DNA from: Pseudomonas nitroreducens
GTDB lineage: Bacteria; Pseudomonadota; Gammaproteobacteria; Pseudomonadales; Pseudomonadaceae
Direction: 5' to 3'
Assembly (NCBI RefSeq): GCF_024170165.1
Contig: NZ_JALJXP010000002.1
Span: forward strand, 434,001-498,000
DNA: 64,000 bases
Part shown: piece after piece, positions 7,693 to 14,306 of the stretch
Position numbering within the stretch: position 1 is the first letter of the stretch
How the letters are laid out: every line of letters starts with the position of its first letter
Notes under the pieces: generated by a model
What the model saw: the letters and a program-made list of their open reading frames with translations, nothing else
What the model was told of the DNA's origin: nothing
Database searches by the model: none
Made by a program: the position numbers and the translations under genes

Positions 7693-9011
7693 CCATGCCC
7701 AACGGATTCAGCGCCGCCGACGCCGAGCGCCTGAGCGAACAGGAGCGTCGCCTGATCGAACGCCGCGCGCGCCTGCTCGGCCCGGCCTACCGGCTGTTCT
7801 ACGAGCGCCCGCTGCACACCGTGCGTGGCGAAGGCGTGTGGCTCTACGACAACCAGGGCAACCGCTACCTCGACGCCTACAACAACGTCGCCTCCATCGG
7901 CCACTGCCATCCGCGCGTGGTGCAGGCCATCTCCAGCCAGGCAGCAGTGCTGAACACCCACACCCGCTACCTGCAGGAAGGCATCCTCGACTACGCCGAA
8001 GACCTGCTCGCCACCTTCCCCGACGGCCTGGACCAGGTGATGTTCACCTGCACCGGCAGCGAGGCGAACGACCTCGCCCTGCGCATCGCCCGCCAGTACA
8101 CCGGCGGCACCGGGGTGATCATCACCCGCTTCGCCTACCACGGCGTCACCGGGACCATTTCCGAGCTGTCGCCGTCCCTCGGCGCCGGCATCACCCTGCC
8201 CGCCCACGCGCGCACCGTGATTGCGCCGGACGCCTACCGGCTGGGTGCGGAGAACGTCGGCAAGCTGTTCGCCGCCGACGTGCGCGCCGCCATCGCCGAC
8301 ATGCGCGCCCACGGCATCAAACCCGCTGCGCTGCTGCTCGATGGCATCTTCGCCAGCGACGGCGTGCTGGCCGGACCGGCCGGCTTCCTCGCCGAGGCCG
8401 TGAAAGTCGCCCAGGACGAGGGCCTGCTCTACATCGCCGACGAAGTGCAGAGCGGCTTCGCCCGCACCGGCGACGCCATGTGGGGCTTCCAGCGCCACGG
8501 CGTGCAGCCGGACCTGGTCACCCTCGGCAAGCCCATGGGCAACGGCCAGCCTATCGCCGGCGTCGTGGTACGCCCGGAAATCCTCGAAAGCTTCGGTCGC
8601 GAAGTGCGCTACTTCAACACCTTCGGCGGCAACCCGGTGTCCTGCGCGGCAGCCCAGGCAGTGCTCGACGTGATCCGCGACGAAAAACTGCAGGAGCGCT
8701 CCCAGCGCATCGGCGCCTTCCTCGCCGACGGCATCCGCCAGTTGGCCGAGCGCCATGAGTTGATCGGCGATGTTCGCGGCGCGGGGCTGTTCCTCGGCGT
8801 CGAACTGGTCACCGACCGCGCGTCCAAGTCACCCGCCGCCAACCAGACCCGCCAGGTGGTCAACGGCATGCGCGAACGCGGCGTGCTGATCAGCGCGGCC
8901 GGGCCGCTGGAAAATATCCTGAAGATCCGCCCCTTGCTGGCCTTCGAGCAGGAACATGCCGAGCTGTTCATCGATTGCCTGGACAAGTCGCTGAAGGACG
9001 TTACTGCCTGA
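7689..9011 (+). CDS. Class III aminotransferase-fold PLP enzyme, probable phospho-lyase
   Basis: A 440-residue PLP enzyme of the class III aminotransferase fold. The PLP-stacking/phosphate segment is T-G-S-E-A-N-D at ~122-128, the pyridine-nitrogen aspartate is D251 in Y-I-A-D-E-V-Q-S-G-F, and the Schiff-base lysine is K281 in L-G-K-P-M-G-N-G. The motifs Y-L-D-A-Y-N-N-V and G-H-C-H-P, and the use of G-K-P-M-G-N-G, are those of the ethanolamine-phosphate / 5-phosphohydroxylysine phospho-lyase subgroup (ETNPPL, PHYKPL). Those enzymes eliminate phosphate and ammonia from a phosphorylated amino alcohol to give an aldehyde. Tight coupling to the kinase supports this over a transaminase. The start overlaps the kinase stop; a second ATG six bases on is also possible. 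No dedicated aldehyde dehydrogenase is in the window. Confidence 0.82.
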   Translation: MTMPNGFSAADAERLSEQERRLIERRARLLGPAYRLFYERPLHTVRGEGVWLYDNQGNRYLDAYNNVASIGHCHPRVVQAISSQAAVLNTHTRYLQEGILDYAEDLLATFPDGLDQVMFTCTGSEANDLALRIARQYTGGTGVIITRFAYHGVTGTISELSPSLGAGITLPAHARTVIAPDAYRLGAENVGKLFAADVRAAIADMRAHGIKPAALLLDGIFASDGVLAGPAGFLAEAVKVAQDEGLLYIADEVQSGFARTGDAMWGFQRHGVQPDLVTLGKPMGNGQPIAGVVVRPEILESFGREVRYFNTFGGNPVSCAAAQAVLDVIRDEKLQERSQRIGAFLADGIRQLAERHELIGDVRGAGLFLGVELVTDRASKSPAANQTRQVVNGMRERGVLISAAGPLENILKIRPLLAFEQEHAELFIDCLDKSLKDVTA

Positions 9012-9036
9012 CGTTTTTTCCCTTCAGAGACGACGC

Positions 9037-9077
9037 GGGCCGCGATGAACACTCATCGCGGCCCGTTTCGTTTCAGC
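9037..9077. terminator. Hairpin terminator between convergent operons
   Basis: GGGCCGCGATGA pairs perfectly with TCATCGCGGCCC around an ACAC loop and is followed by GTTTCGTTTC on the plus strand. It lies between the phospho-lyase stop and the end of the convergent PagP-like gene and probably ends the plus-strand operon. Confidence 0.75.
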
Positions 9078-9087
9078 TATCGGAGGA

Positions 9088-9546
9088 TCAGAAGCGCACG
9101 CCTACGTTGACCATGGCGGCTGCGTTACCCAGCACGACGAACTCGGCGCCGACCGGCCCGTAGTGCGCGCCGACCGAAGGAATGATCGCCGGTGCCACGC
9201 CCAGGTGGTTGAGCGGGATCTTGTCGCGGTACTCGCCGCGATACCCCTGCAGCGCGCCGCCGGTGACCTTGGCGTAGAAAGGCGTGCCTTCCCAGTCGAA
9301 GCGCTTGCCGGCGTAGACATAGTTGGAACGCTGGCTGAAGGAGTTCTTGAACGTCGCTCCGCCCCAGACCACGCCATCGGCGCGGTTGCGCTCGAGGCCA
9401 ATCAGCTCCTGGTGGTTGTTGTGGTCCGGATCGTGGTTCCAGTGGGTGGTGTAGACGCTGGTCTGCAGGTACCAGAAGCCCCCGTCGTCGGCCATGGCAA
9501 TGCCACAGCCGAGCAGGACCAGCGCGGCAATCAACAGGCGGCGCAT
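9088..9546 (-). CDS. PagP-like outer-membrane lipid A palmitoyltransferase candidate
   Basis: A 152-residue exported protein: signal peptide 1-19 (A-L-V-L-L-G-C-G-I-A-M-A), then a beta-barrel-like pattern ending in F, the outer-membrane C-terminal signature. By eye it aligns with E. coli PagP. T-H-W gives H35 at the place of the catalytic His; F-K-N-S (66-69) matches PagP F-K-D-S, with Asn for the catalytic Asp; and P-A-I-I-P-S-V-G-A-H-Y-G-P-V matches P-V-L-L-P-L-A-S-V-G-Y-G-P-V. PagP moves palmitate from phospholipid to lipid A. P. aeruginosa has a divergent PagP reported to be PhoPQ-regulated. The gene is second in an operon, 14 bp after a SlyB-like lipoprotein whose upstream region carries PhoP-type direct repeats. 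Such proteins are sometimes labelled glycerol-3-phosphate transporters, which the sequence does not support. Confidence 0.6.
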   Translation of the reverse strand: MRRLLIAALVLLGCGIAMADDGGFWYLQTSVYTTHWNHDPDHNNHQELIGLERNRADGVVWGGATFKNSFSQRSNYVYAGKRFDWEGTPFYAKVTGGALQGYRGEYRDKIPLNHLGVAPAIIPSVGAHYGPVGAEFVVLGNAAAMVNVGVRF

Positions 9547-9560
9547 GGGGCGTCCTCCGT

Positions 9561-10025
9561 TCAGAGGGTGACGCGGCTGGCGCCGTTCACGGACATGATG
9601 CGCACGCGATCACCGATGCGGAACTGCTGGTTGGCATCCACCGCCTGGACATAGGCGCGGGTGCCACCGTCGTCCTCGCGGACCACGATTTCGACGCCCT
9701 GGGTGCGGGTGATGCCCTCTTCCACCGCCGAGCCCGCCGCACCGCCAGCGACACCGCCGAGAATGGTGGTGATGGCCTTGCCGCGACCACCGCCGATGGA
9801 GTTGCCGGCGATGCCGCCGACCGCCGCGCCGGCCAGGGTGCCGATGGGCGTCTTGGTACCTTCGATCTGCACCGGGCGCAGGGATTCGATGGTGCCCATG
9901 CGCACGTTCTGCACGGTGCGGGCGTCAGCACGGGAGTAGGAAGAACCCGACAGGTTGGAAGCGCAGCCGCTCAGCAGAGCGGCGCTGGCAAACAGGGCAG
10001 TCAGAAGCAGAGTGGGACGGTTCAT
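9561..10025 (-). CDS. SlyB-like glycine-zipper outer-membrane lipoprotein (copy 1)
   Basis: A 154-residue lipoprotein of the SlyB/PcpY (glycine zipper 2TM) family. The signal peptide ends in the lipobox L-L-S-G-C (Cys21). The middle (~60-105) is a Gly/Ala-rich zipper with P-I-G-T-L-A-G-A-A-V-G-G-I-A-G and G-G-V-A-G-G-A-A-G. The C-terminal ~50 residues hold E-I-V-V-R-E-D-D-G-G-T-R-A-Y-V-Q, a conserved SH3-like part. In E. coli SlyB is a PhoP-regulated protein that stabilises the outer membrane under lipopolysaccharide stress. A close paralogue of the same length is at 22975-23439. This copy leads a two-gene operon with the PagP-like gene and has five phased CTGAAC units upstream (10081-10129). 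Confidence 0.88.
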   Translation of the reverse strand: MNRPTLLLTALFASAALLSGCASNLSGSSYSRADARTVQNVRMGTIESLRPVQIEGTKTPIGTLAGAAVGGIAGNSIGGGRGKAITTILGGVAGGAAGSAVEEGITRTQGVEIVVREDDGGTRAYVQAVDANQQFRIGDRVRIMSVNGASRVTL

Positions 10026-10080
10026 GATGTTGACCTCGGAAGGCTCTCAAAAGTGATGGTGAAAGCCTAACGATCGGTCC

Positions 10081-10129
10081 CTGAACTCCCCCTGAACCCT
10101 CTCTGAACCAATGCTGAACGAAGCTGAAC
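10081..10129 (-). promoter_or_regulatory. Five phased CTGAAC repeats (PhoP/OmpR-type box candidate)
   Basis: CTGAAC occurs at 10081, 10092, 10103, 10114 and 10124, so the spacing is 11, 11, 11 and 10 bp, one helix turn each. Read toward the SlyB-like gene (minus strand) the core is GGTTCA-N5-GGTTCA-N5-AGTTCA, one base from the PhoP box GGTTTA-N5-GGTTTA. The array starts 56 bp upstream of the start codon, suitable for an OmpR-family activator. A CTGAAT (10132) may be a sixth, worn unit. No such array precedes the second SlyB paralogue. Confidence 0.65.
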
Positions 10130-10154
10130 GACTGAATGAATGTACTGAAAGAAG

Positions 10155-11084
10155 TCAGCCTTCCAGGGCGACCAACTGCATCCGGCTGCGCTCGAACCAG
10201 CGCAGCAGGTAGTCCGCCAGCAGCTGCGTGCGGCGCGGCAGGCGGCTCTGGTAGGCGTGGATGAGGAATACCGGCTGGGTCCGGGTCTGGTAGTCGCGCA
10301 GCAGCCAGACGAGGCTGCCTTCAGCCAGTTCCTGCTGAATCATGTAGGACGGCAGCCGGCTGATACCCGCGCCAGCCAGCGCCGCCTTCTTCAGCAAGGT
10401 GTAGTGGTTGCTCGCCAGCAGGCCGTTCACCGTCACGCGGAACAGTTCGTGGTGGCGCTGGTAGAGCCAGACGTCGCTATCCTGATAATGGGTGTTCTGC
10501 AGGCAGGAATGCCCGGCCAGCTCCGCCGGGACTTCCGGCACGCCGTGCTCGGCGAGGTACTCCGGCGTGGCGCAGGTCAGCTCCTGCAGGGCGAACAGCG
10601 GCCGCGCCACCAGGCGCTCGTCCACCGCCAGGCTGCCGGAGCGGATCGCCAGGTCGAAGCCGTCGGCCACCAGATCGCGGCGTTCGTTGGACAGGTCCAG
10701 CTCCAGGCGGATGTCCGGGTACTGGCGGGAGAACTCCATCAGCCAGGCATCGAAGAAGGTTTCGCCGAGGGATACCGGCACGCTCAGCCGCACCTTGCCC
10801 TGCGCCTCCTCCTGCAACGCCAGCACCGCCTGCCGTGCCCGCGCGGCCTGGGCGTTGAGCGCCTGGGCCTCGGGCAACAGCGCGGCCCCCGCGGCGGTCA
10901 GCGACAGGCGCCTTGTAGTGCGGTGCACCAGGGTGGCGCCCAGCGCCTGCTCCAGCGCGGCAATCCGCTTGGACAGCTGGCCCTTGCTGCAGCCGAGCTT
11001 GTCCGCTGCGCTAGTGAAGCTGCCGCATTCGAGCAGCACGGCGAAGGCGGAAAGATCTTGCAGATCGCTGGGGATTGTTTCCAT
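10155..11084 (-). CDS. LysR family transcriptional regulator
   Basis: A 309-residue LysR-type regulator. The winged HTH spans ~8-67: L-S-A-F-A-V-L-L-E-C-G-S-F-T-S-A-A-D-K-L-G is the family signature, with S-K-G-Q-L-S-K-R-I as recognition helix and R-T-T-R-R-L-S-L-T closing the domain. Residues ~90-300 form the periplasmic-binding-like effector domain, in the CrgA/AaeR-like subgroup by its V-R-L-S-V-P-V-S-L-G and A-I-R-S-G motifs. It is divergent from an SDR-like gene with 93 bp between start codons, the usual arrangement for a LysR protein controlling its neighbour. The effector is unknown. Confidence 0.92.
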   Translation of the reverse strand: METIPSDLQDLSAFAVLLECGSFTSAADKLGCSKGQLSKRIAALEQALGATLVHRTTRRLSLTAAGAALLPEAQALNAQAARARQAVLALQEEAQGKVRLSVPVSLGETFFDAWLMEFSRQYPDIRLELDLSNERRDLVADGFDLAIRSGSLAVDERLVARPLFALQELTCATPEYLAEHGVPEVPAELAGHSCLQNTHYQDSDVWLYQRHHELFRVTVNGLLASNHYTLLKKAALAGAGISRLPSYMIQQELAEGSLVWLLRDYQTRTQPVFLIHAYQSRLPRRTQLLADYLLRWFERSRMQLVALEG

Positions 11085-11177
11085 ATGAAAACCAAAGGTT
11101 GTCGATTGGCGTGATTATTAAAACAGGAGACCACTCTACTCTGAAGCTGTCTTCAGCCAAATCCCTTCGGAGCATTC

Positions 11178-11777
11178 ATGAAAATCATCCTGATCGGTGC
11201 CAGCGGCACCCTCGGCCAGGCCGTCGCCAACGAACTGGGCCAGCGCCACGAAATCATCCGCGTCGGCCGCAGCAGCGGCGACTATCGCGTGGACATCACC
11301 GACAGCGCCTCGATCCGCGCGCTGTTCGAACAGGTCGGCGGCTTCGACGCGCTGATCAGCGCCGCCGGCAAGGTGCACTTCGGCAAGCTTGCGGAAATGG
11401 GCGAGGCGGAAATGGCGGTCGGCCTCAAGGACAAGCTGATGGGCCAGGTGAACCTGGTGCTGATCGGCAGCCAGTACGCCAACGACGGCGCCTCCTTCAC
11501 CCTCACCACCGGCATCCTCAGCGAACAGCCCATCGTGCTGGGCAGTTCGGCCAGCCTGGTCAATGGCGCGGTGGAAGGTTTCGTGCGCAGTGCCGCCCTG
11601 GAACTACCGCGCGGCCAGCGGATCAACGCGGTAAGCCCCAACGTGCTGGTGGAATCAATGGAGGGATACGGGCCTTTCTTCCGCGGCTTCAAGCCGGTGC
11701 CCGCCGCCGACGCCGCCCTGGGCTTCGCCCGCAGCGTGGAAGGCAAGCAGAGCGGGCAGGTGTACAAGATCTGGTGA
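11178..11777 (+). CDS. SDR-fold protein lacking the catalytic Tyr/Lys
   Basis: A 199-residue short Rossmann protein with the dinucleotide motif I-G-A-S-G-T-L-G at 6-13 and S-A-A-G at ~62-65 in place of NNAG. Where classical SDRs have Y-S-A-S-K-A-A-V-E-G-F, this one has A-S-L-V-N-G-A-V-E-G-F, so both the catalytic Tyr and Lys are replaced (Ala and Asn). The C-terminal P-R-G-Q-R-I-N-A-V-S-P-N is otherwise SDR-like. Similar Tyr/Lys-less SDRs of about 200 aa are common next to LysR genes in proteobacteria, so this is a family trait rather than a local mutation. It could be a non-catalytic NAD(P)-binding regulator or use another mechanism. Start ATG has CGGAG five bases upstream. Confidence 0.82.
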   Translation: MKIILIGASGTLGQAVANELGQRHEIIRVGRSSGDYRVDITDSASIRALFEQVGGFDALISAAGKVHFGKLAEMGEAEMAVGLKDKLMGQVNLVLIGSQYANDGASFTLTTGILSEQPIVLGSSASLVNGAVEGFVRSAALELPRGQRINAVSPNVLVESMEGYGPFFRGFKPVPAADAALGFARSVEGKQSGQVYKIW

Positions 11778-11814
11778 TGGCCGCTCCAGAGAAACTCCGA
11801 CGCTCGGACTCCCG

Positions 11815-11932
11815 CTCCCTAACCCTCTCCCTGAAGGGAGAGGGGACTGTTCAGCTTCAAGCGAAACACCGTGCTAACCGACAGCGCCGATCGGCTCCCT
11901 CTCCCTTCAGGGAGAGGGCGGGGGAGAGGGCA
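11815..11932. repeat. Pair of CCCTCTCCCT palindromic repeats
   Basis: Two purine/pyrimidine palindromes, CCCTCTCCCT-GA-AGGGAGAGGG and CCCTCTCCCT-TC-AGGGAGAGGG, lie in inverted orientation about 50 bp apart, the second extended by CGGGGGAGAGGG. This type of element recurs widely between genes in Pseudomonas. It separates the converging SDR-like and DUF488 genes and may stop transcription from both sides. Confidence 0.65.
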
Positions 11933-11974
11933 AAGCCCAGGTACAAGCGATCAGGAAGACGTAGAGTATGTACG

Positions 11975-12373
11975 CTACTCGGACTTTCCGGCGTAGCAAA
12001 CGGGCGAGCTGCCCTCGCCCTGCTTCTCCAACTCGTCCTCGAGAAACTCCGCCAACACCTGGGCGTTGTTGTGCTCTTCGTCCCTGGCCCCGTAGAGCAG
12101 CGTCAGCGTGCCCTTGCGTGCGAGGTCCAGCAGGCCCATCCAGTGCTCCGGGTGGGCATTCAGCTCGCCGTGGTAGGCCTTGCGGAAGTCCTCGAACAGG
12201 CTCGGGTCGTGGTGGAAGCGCTGGCGCAGTTCGTTGGACGGCGACGCCTCCTTGGCCCACTGCGCCATGTGCAGGTCCTCCTTGCGAATCCCCCTTGGCC
12301 ACAGACGGTCCACCAGCACCCGCTGGCCGTCTTCCTGCGCCGCCGGTTCGTAGGCGCGCTTGCAACGAATCAT
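11975..12373 (-). CDS. DUF488 (YeaO-like) family protein
   Basis: A 132-residue cytoplasmic protein of the DUF488 family. Seen: V-D-R-L-W-P-R-G-I-R-K-E-D-L near residue 20-33, W-A-K-E-A-S-P-S-N-E-L-R in the next helix, F-H-H-D-P-S-L-F-E-D-F and T-L-L-Y-G-A-R-D-E-E-H-N-N-A near residue 90-105, all hallmarks of the group. Family members are soluble and their biochemical function has not been established. The gene stands alone, converging with the SDR-like gene and divergent from a lipoprotein gene 76 bp away, so each has its own promoter. Confidence 0.88.
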   Translation of the reverse strand: MIRCKRAYEPAAQEDGQRVLVDRLWPRGIRKEDLHMAQWAKEASPSNELRQRFHHDPSLFEDFRKAYHGELNAHPEHWMGLLDLARKGTLTLLYGARDEEHNNAQVLAEFLEDELEKQGEGSSPVCYAGKSE

Positions 12374-12449
12374 CCGAAATCCTCCGTGTCAGCTTGAGGT
12401 GGCCGGCTTCGCTGGGTAACGTGGGCGCACTTTCGAGGGAGCCCGTTCC

Positions 12450-13118
12450 ATGCGATCCAGCCGTTTCATTCTGTTCAGCCTGCTGCCCCTGTTCGCCGCG
12501 TGCCAGGTGTGGACGCCGAACAAGACCGATCTTAACGCCTCCACCCGCCTGCAGGGCGAACTGACCCGCCAGGACGGCAAGCTGGTGTTCCGCAGCTGCA
12601 CCGAGCAGCGCCGCTTCAGTATCGAAGACACCGGCAACACCGGTCTGCCCCGCGATGCGCTGGAGATGTTCAACGACGGCGCCAGCTCGCTGTACGCCGA
12701 CCTGCGCGGCAGTTTCAGCGGCAGCAGCGCCCAGGGCACCGATGGCAAGCTGGAAGTGGCCAAGGTCTATCGCCTGCAGAACGAAGGCTCCGGCTGCGAC
12801 GACCCGAACTTCAAGCGCGCGGTGGTCCGCGCCCACGGCAACGAGCCGGGCTGGAGCGTGCTGGTGAACAGCCAGGGCATGCTGATCGAGCAGCCGGGCA
12901 AGGAATCGCTGGCGCTGCCCTACATCGCCGAAGGCGTGCCCGACGGCAGCACCAGTTATTCCAGCGAGGCCAACGGCGAGAAGGTCGAACTGTGGGTCGC
13001 TCCGGCGCGCTGCCAGGACAGCATGAGCGGCGCGCTGAGCAACCTGTCCGCCGAGTTGCGCCTGGACAACAAGGTCATGCGCGGTTGTGCCTATCCGGGC
13101 GGCTCCAGCGGCGATTGA
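12450..13118 (+). CDS. Putative lipoprotein of unknown function (COG3650-like)
   Basis: A 222-residue exported protein. The signal peptide M-R-S-S-R-F-I-L-F-S-L-L-P-L ends in a lipobox F-A-A-C at about residue 15-18, so it is probably lipid-anchored. The rest is a soluble beta-rich domain with the repeated theme L-V-F-R-S-C, G-C-D-D and R-G-C-A-Y that recurs in predicted periplasmic lipoproteins annotated as COG3650. Several paired cysteines (near residues 50, 112, 190 and 211) may form disulphides. It has GAGGGA upstream of the ATG and is followed by two unrelated palindromic repeats. No function is known to me. Confidence 0.75.
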   Translation: MRSSRFILFSLLPLFAACQVWTPNKTDLNASTRLQGELTRQDGKLVFRSCTEQRRFSIEDTGNTGLPRDALEMFNDGASSLYADLRGSFSGSSAQGTDGKLEVAKVYRLQNEGSGCDDPNFKRAVVRAHGNEPGWSVLVNSQGMLIEQPGKESLALPYIAEGVPDGSTSYSSEANGEKVELWVAPARCQDSMSGALSNLSAELRLDNKVMRGCAYPGGSSGD

Positions 13119-13150
13119 TAGCCGCCTCCCCGGCCGATATGCAGCCTGCA

Positions 13151-13227
13151 ACGTAGGAGCGGATTCCGTCCGCGATCGCTATCCGGTGCGATTCGGACCT
13201 ATCGCGGACAACGTCCGCTCCTGCGCA
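13151..13227. repeat. REP palindrome (GTAGGAGCGGA type)
   Basis: The left arm GTAGGAGCGGA-TTCCGTCCGCGAT and the right arm ATCGCGGACAACGTCCGCTCCTGCG form a long imperfect inverted repeat, each arm also folding on itself. A near-identical element is at 25072-25145. Confidence 0.75.
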
Positions 13228-13249
13228 ACCGGAAACCTCAAACCAGATC

Positions 13250-13325
13250 GTAGGGCGCATAACCTGGGACAGGTTATCCGCCGAAGCCGTCGCGGCGGAT
13301 AACGCTGGCGCGTTATGCGCCCTAC
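13250..13325. repeat. Palindromic repeat with GTAGGGCGCATAAC arms
   Basis: GTAGGGCGCATAAC at 13250-13263 and its exact complement at 13312-13325 bound a 76-bp element with inner arms TATCCGCC / GGCGGATA. It belongs to a different repeat family from the neighbouring REP and lies at the 3' end of the 83-residue gene. Confidence 0.75.
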
Positions 13326-13334
13326 TGGGCGGCG

Positions 13335-13586
13335 TCAGACCAGCAGCCCCGCCGCCACCAGCCGCGCCTTCAGCACGGCGAATTCGCCGTCGTATTCCCA
13401 GTACGCCAGCCGGCCATCGCTGGCGGTCACCAGCACGTACTTCTCGCTGATCGACTGGATGCGCTCGATGCGCACCAGCTTCTCGACGAAGTCCGGGTCC
13501 GCGACCTGCTCGATCACCTCGCGGTTCTGCTCGTCGTAGCCGTGCATGATGAACGCCGCACGCACCCTCAGGCTGATGAAGCTCAT
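13335..13586 (-). CDS. Conserved small protein of unknown function
   Basis: An 83-residue cytoplasmic protein beginning M-S-F-I-S-L-R-V-R-A-A-F-I-M-H-G-Y-D. I start at the ATG 13584-13586, which has GAGGAG ten bases upstream; the frame can open earlier only at a TTG. The protein is rich in charged residues and has no signal or membrane segment. The middle, E-K-L-V-R-I-E-R-I-Q-S-I-S-E-K-Y-V-L, followed by Y-W-E-Y-D-G, suggests a small alpha/beta domain. It is the last gene of an apparent four-gene operon (exporter, Cds1-like enzyme, racemase, this gene), 14 bp after the racemase stop. Function unknown. Confidence 0.65.
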   Translation of the reverse strand: MSFISLRVRAAFIMHGYDEQNREVIEQVADPDFVEKLVRIERIQSISEKYVLVTASDGRLAYWEYDGEFAVLKARLVAAGLLV

Positions 13587-13600
13587 GCTGTGAGTTCTCC

Positions 13601-14290
13601 TCAAATGGCGGCGTCGGCCGCGTGCAGGGCATGCAGTGCCGTGGTGTCGAACAGCGGCACCGAAGCGTCCGCCGGGCCGACCAGCAGGGAAATCTCCGTG
13701 CAGCCGAGAATCACCGCCTCGGCGCCCTGCTCCACCAGCGCAGCGATGATGCGCCGGTAGTCTTCCCGCGATTCATCGCGAATCCGCCCCAGGCACAGTT
13801 CCTCGTAGATGATCCGGTGCACCACCTGGCGCTCGGCTTCGTTCGGCGTCAGTACCTTCAGCCCGAACTTCTCCACCAGGCGATCCTTGTAGAACGCCTG
13901 CTCCATGGTGAAGCGCGTGCCCAGCAGGCCGACCGTGGCAACACCCGCCGCGCGGATCGCCTCGGCCGTCGGGTCGGCAATGTGCAGCAGCGGGATATCC
14001 ACCGCCGCCTCGATGGCCGGCGCCACCTTGTGCATGGTGTTGGTGCAGAGCACGAGGAAATCCGCACCCGCCGCCTTCAGCGAACGGGCCGCGTCAGCCA
14101 GCACACGGCCGGCGGCGTCCCAGTCGCCGGCATGTTGCAGGCGCTCGATCTCATGGAAGTCCACGCTGTACAGCGCGACCTTCGCCGAGTGCAGGCCGCC
14201 CAGGCGTTCCTTGATGCGTTCGTTGATCTGCCGGTAATAGGGAATGGTCGACTCCCAGCTCATGCCGCCGATCAGGCCGATGGTTTTCAT
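13601..14290 (-). CDS. Aspartate/glutamate racemase family protein
   Basis: A 229-residue member of the Asp/Glu racemase superfamily, which interconvert L- and D-amino acids without cofactor using two cysteines. G-L-I-G-G-M-S-W-E-S-T at 5-15 is the family N-terminus. The two catalytic cysteines are both present: C82 in L-V-L-C-T-N-T-M-H and C197 in I-L-G-C-T-E-I. The T-N-T-M-H-K motif puts it with aspartate-racemase-type (YgeA-like broad-specificity) enzymes rather than MurI. It lies 16 bp after the Cds1-like gene in the same operon, pointing to amino-acid turnover. Substrate specificity cannot be read directly. Confidence 0.9.
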   Translation of the reverse strand: MKTIGLIGGMSWESTIPYYRQINERIKERLGGLHSAKVALYSVDFHEIERLQHAGDWDAAGRVLADAARSLKAAGADFLVLCTNTMHKVAPAIEAAVDIPLLHIADPTAEAIRAAGVATVGLLGTRFTMEQAFYKDRLVEKFGLKVLTPNEAERQVVHRIIYEELCLGRIRDESREDYRRIIAALVEQGAEAVILGCTEISLLVGPADASVPLFDTTALHALHAADAAI

Positions 14291-14306
14291 ACGTCCCTCC
14301 GTGGGG

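Noticed and set aside
9088-9546. Glycerol-3-phosphate transporter, a label sometimes given to this family
   Set aside because: 152 residues with one signal peptide and a beta-strand pattern cannot be a 12-helix transporter.
10155-11177. A specific LysR binding box between the regulator and the SDR-like gene
   Set aside because: Several T-N11-A matches exist in the 93-bp gap, too loose to single one out.
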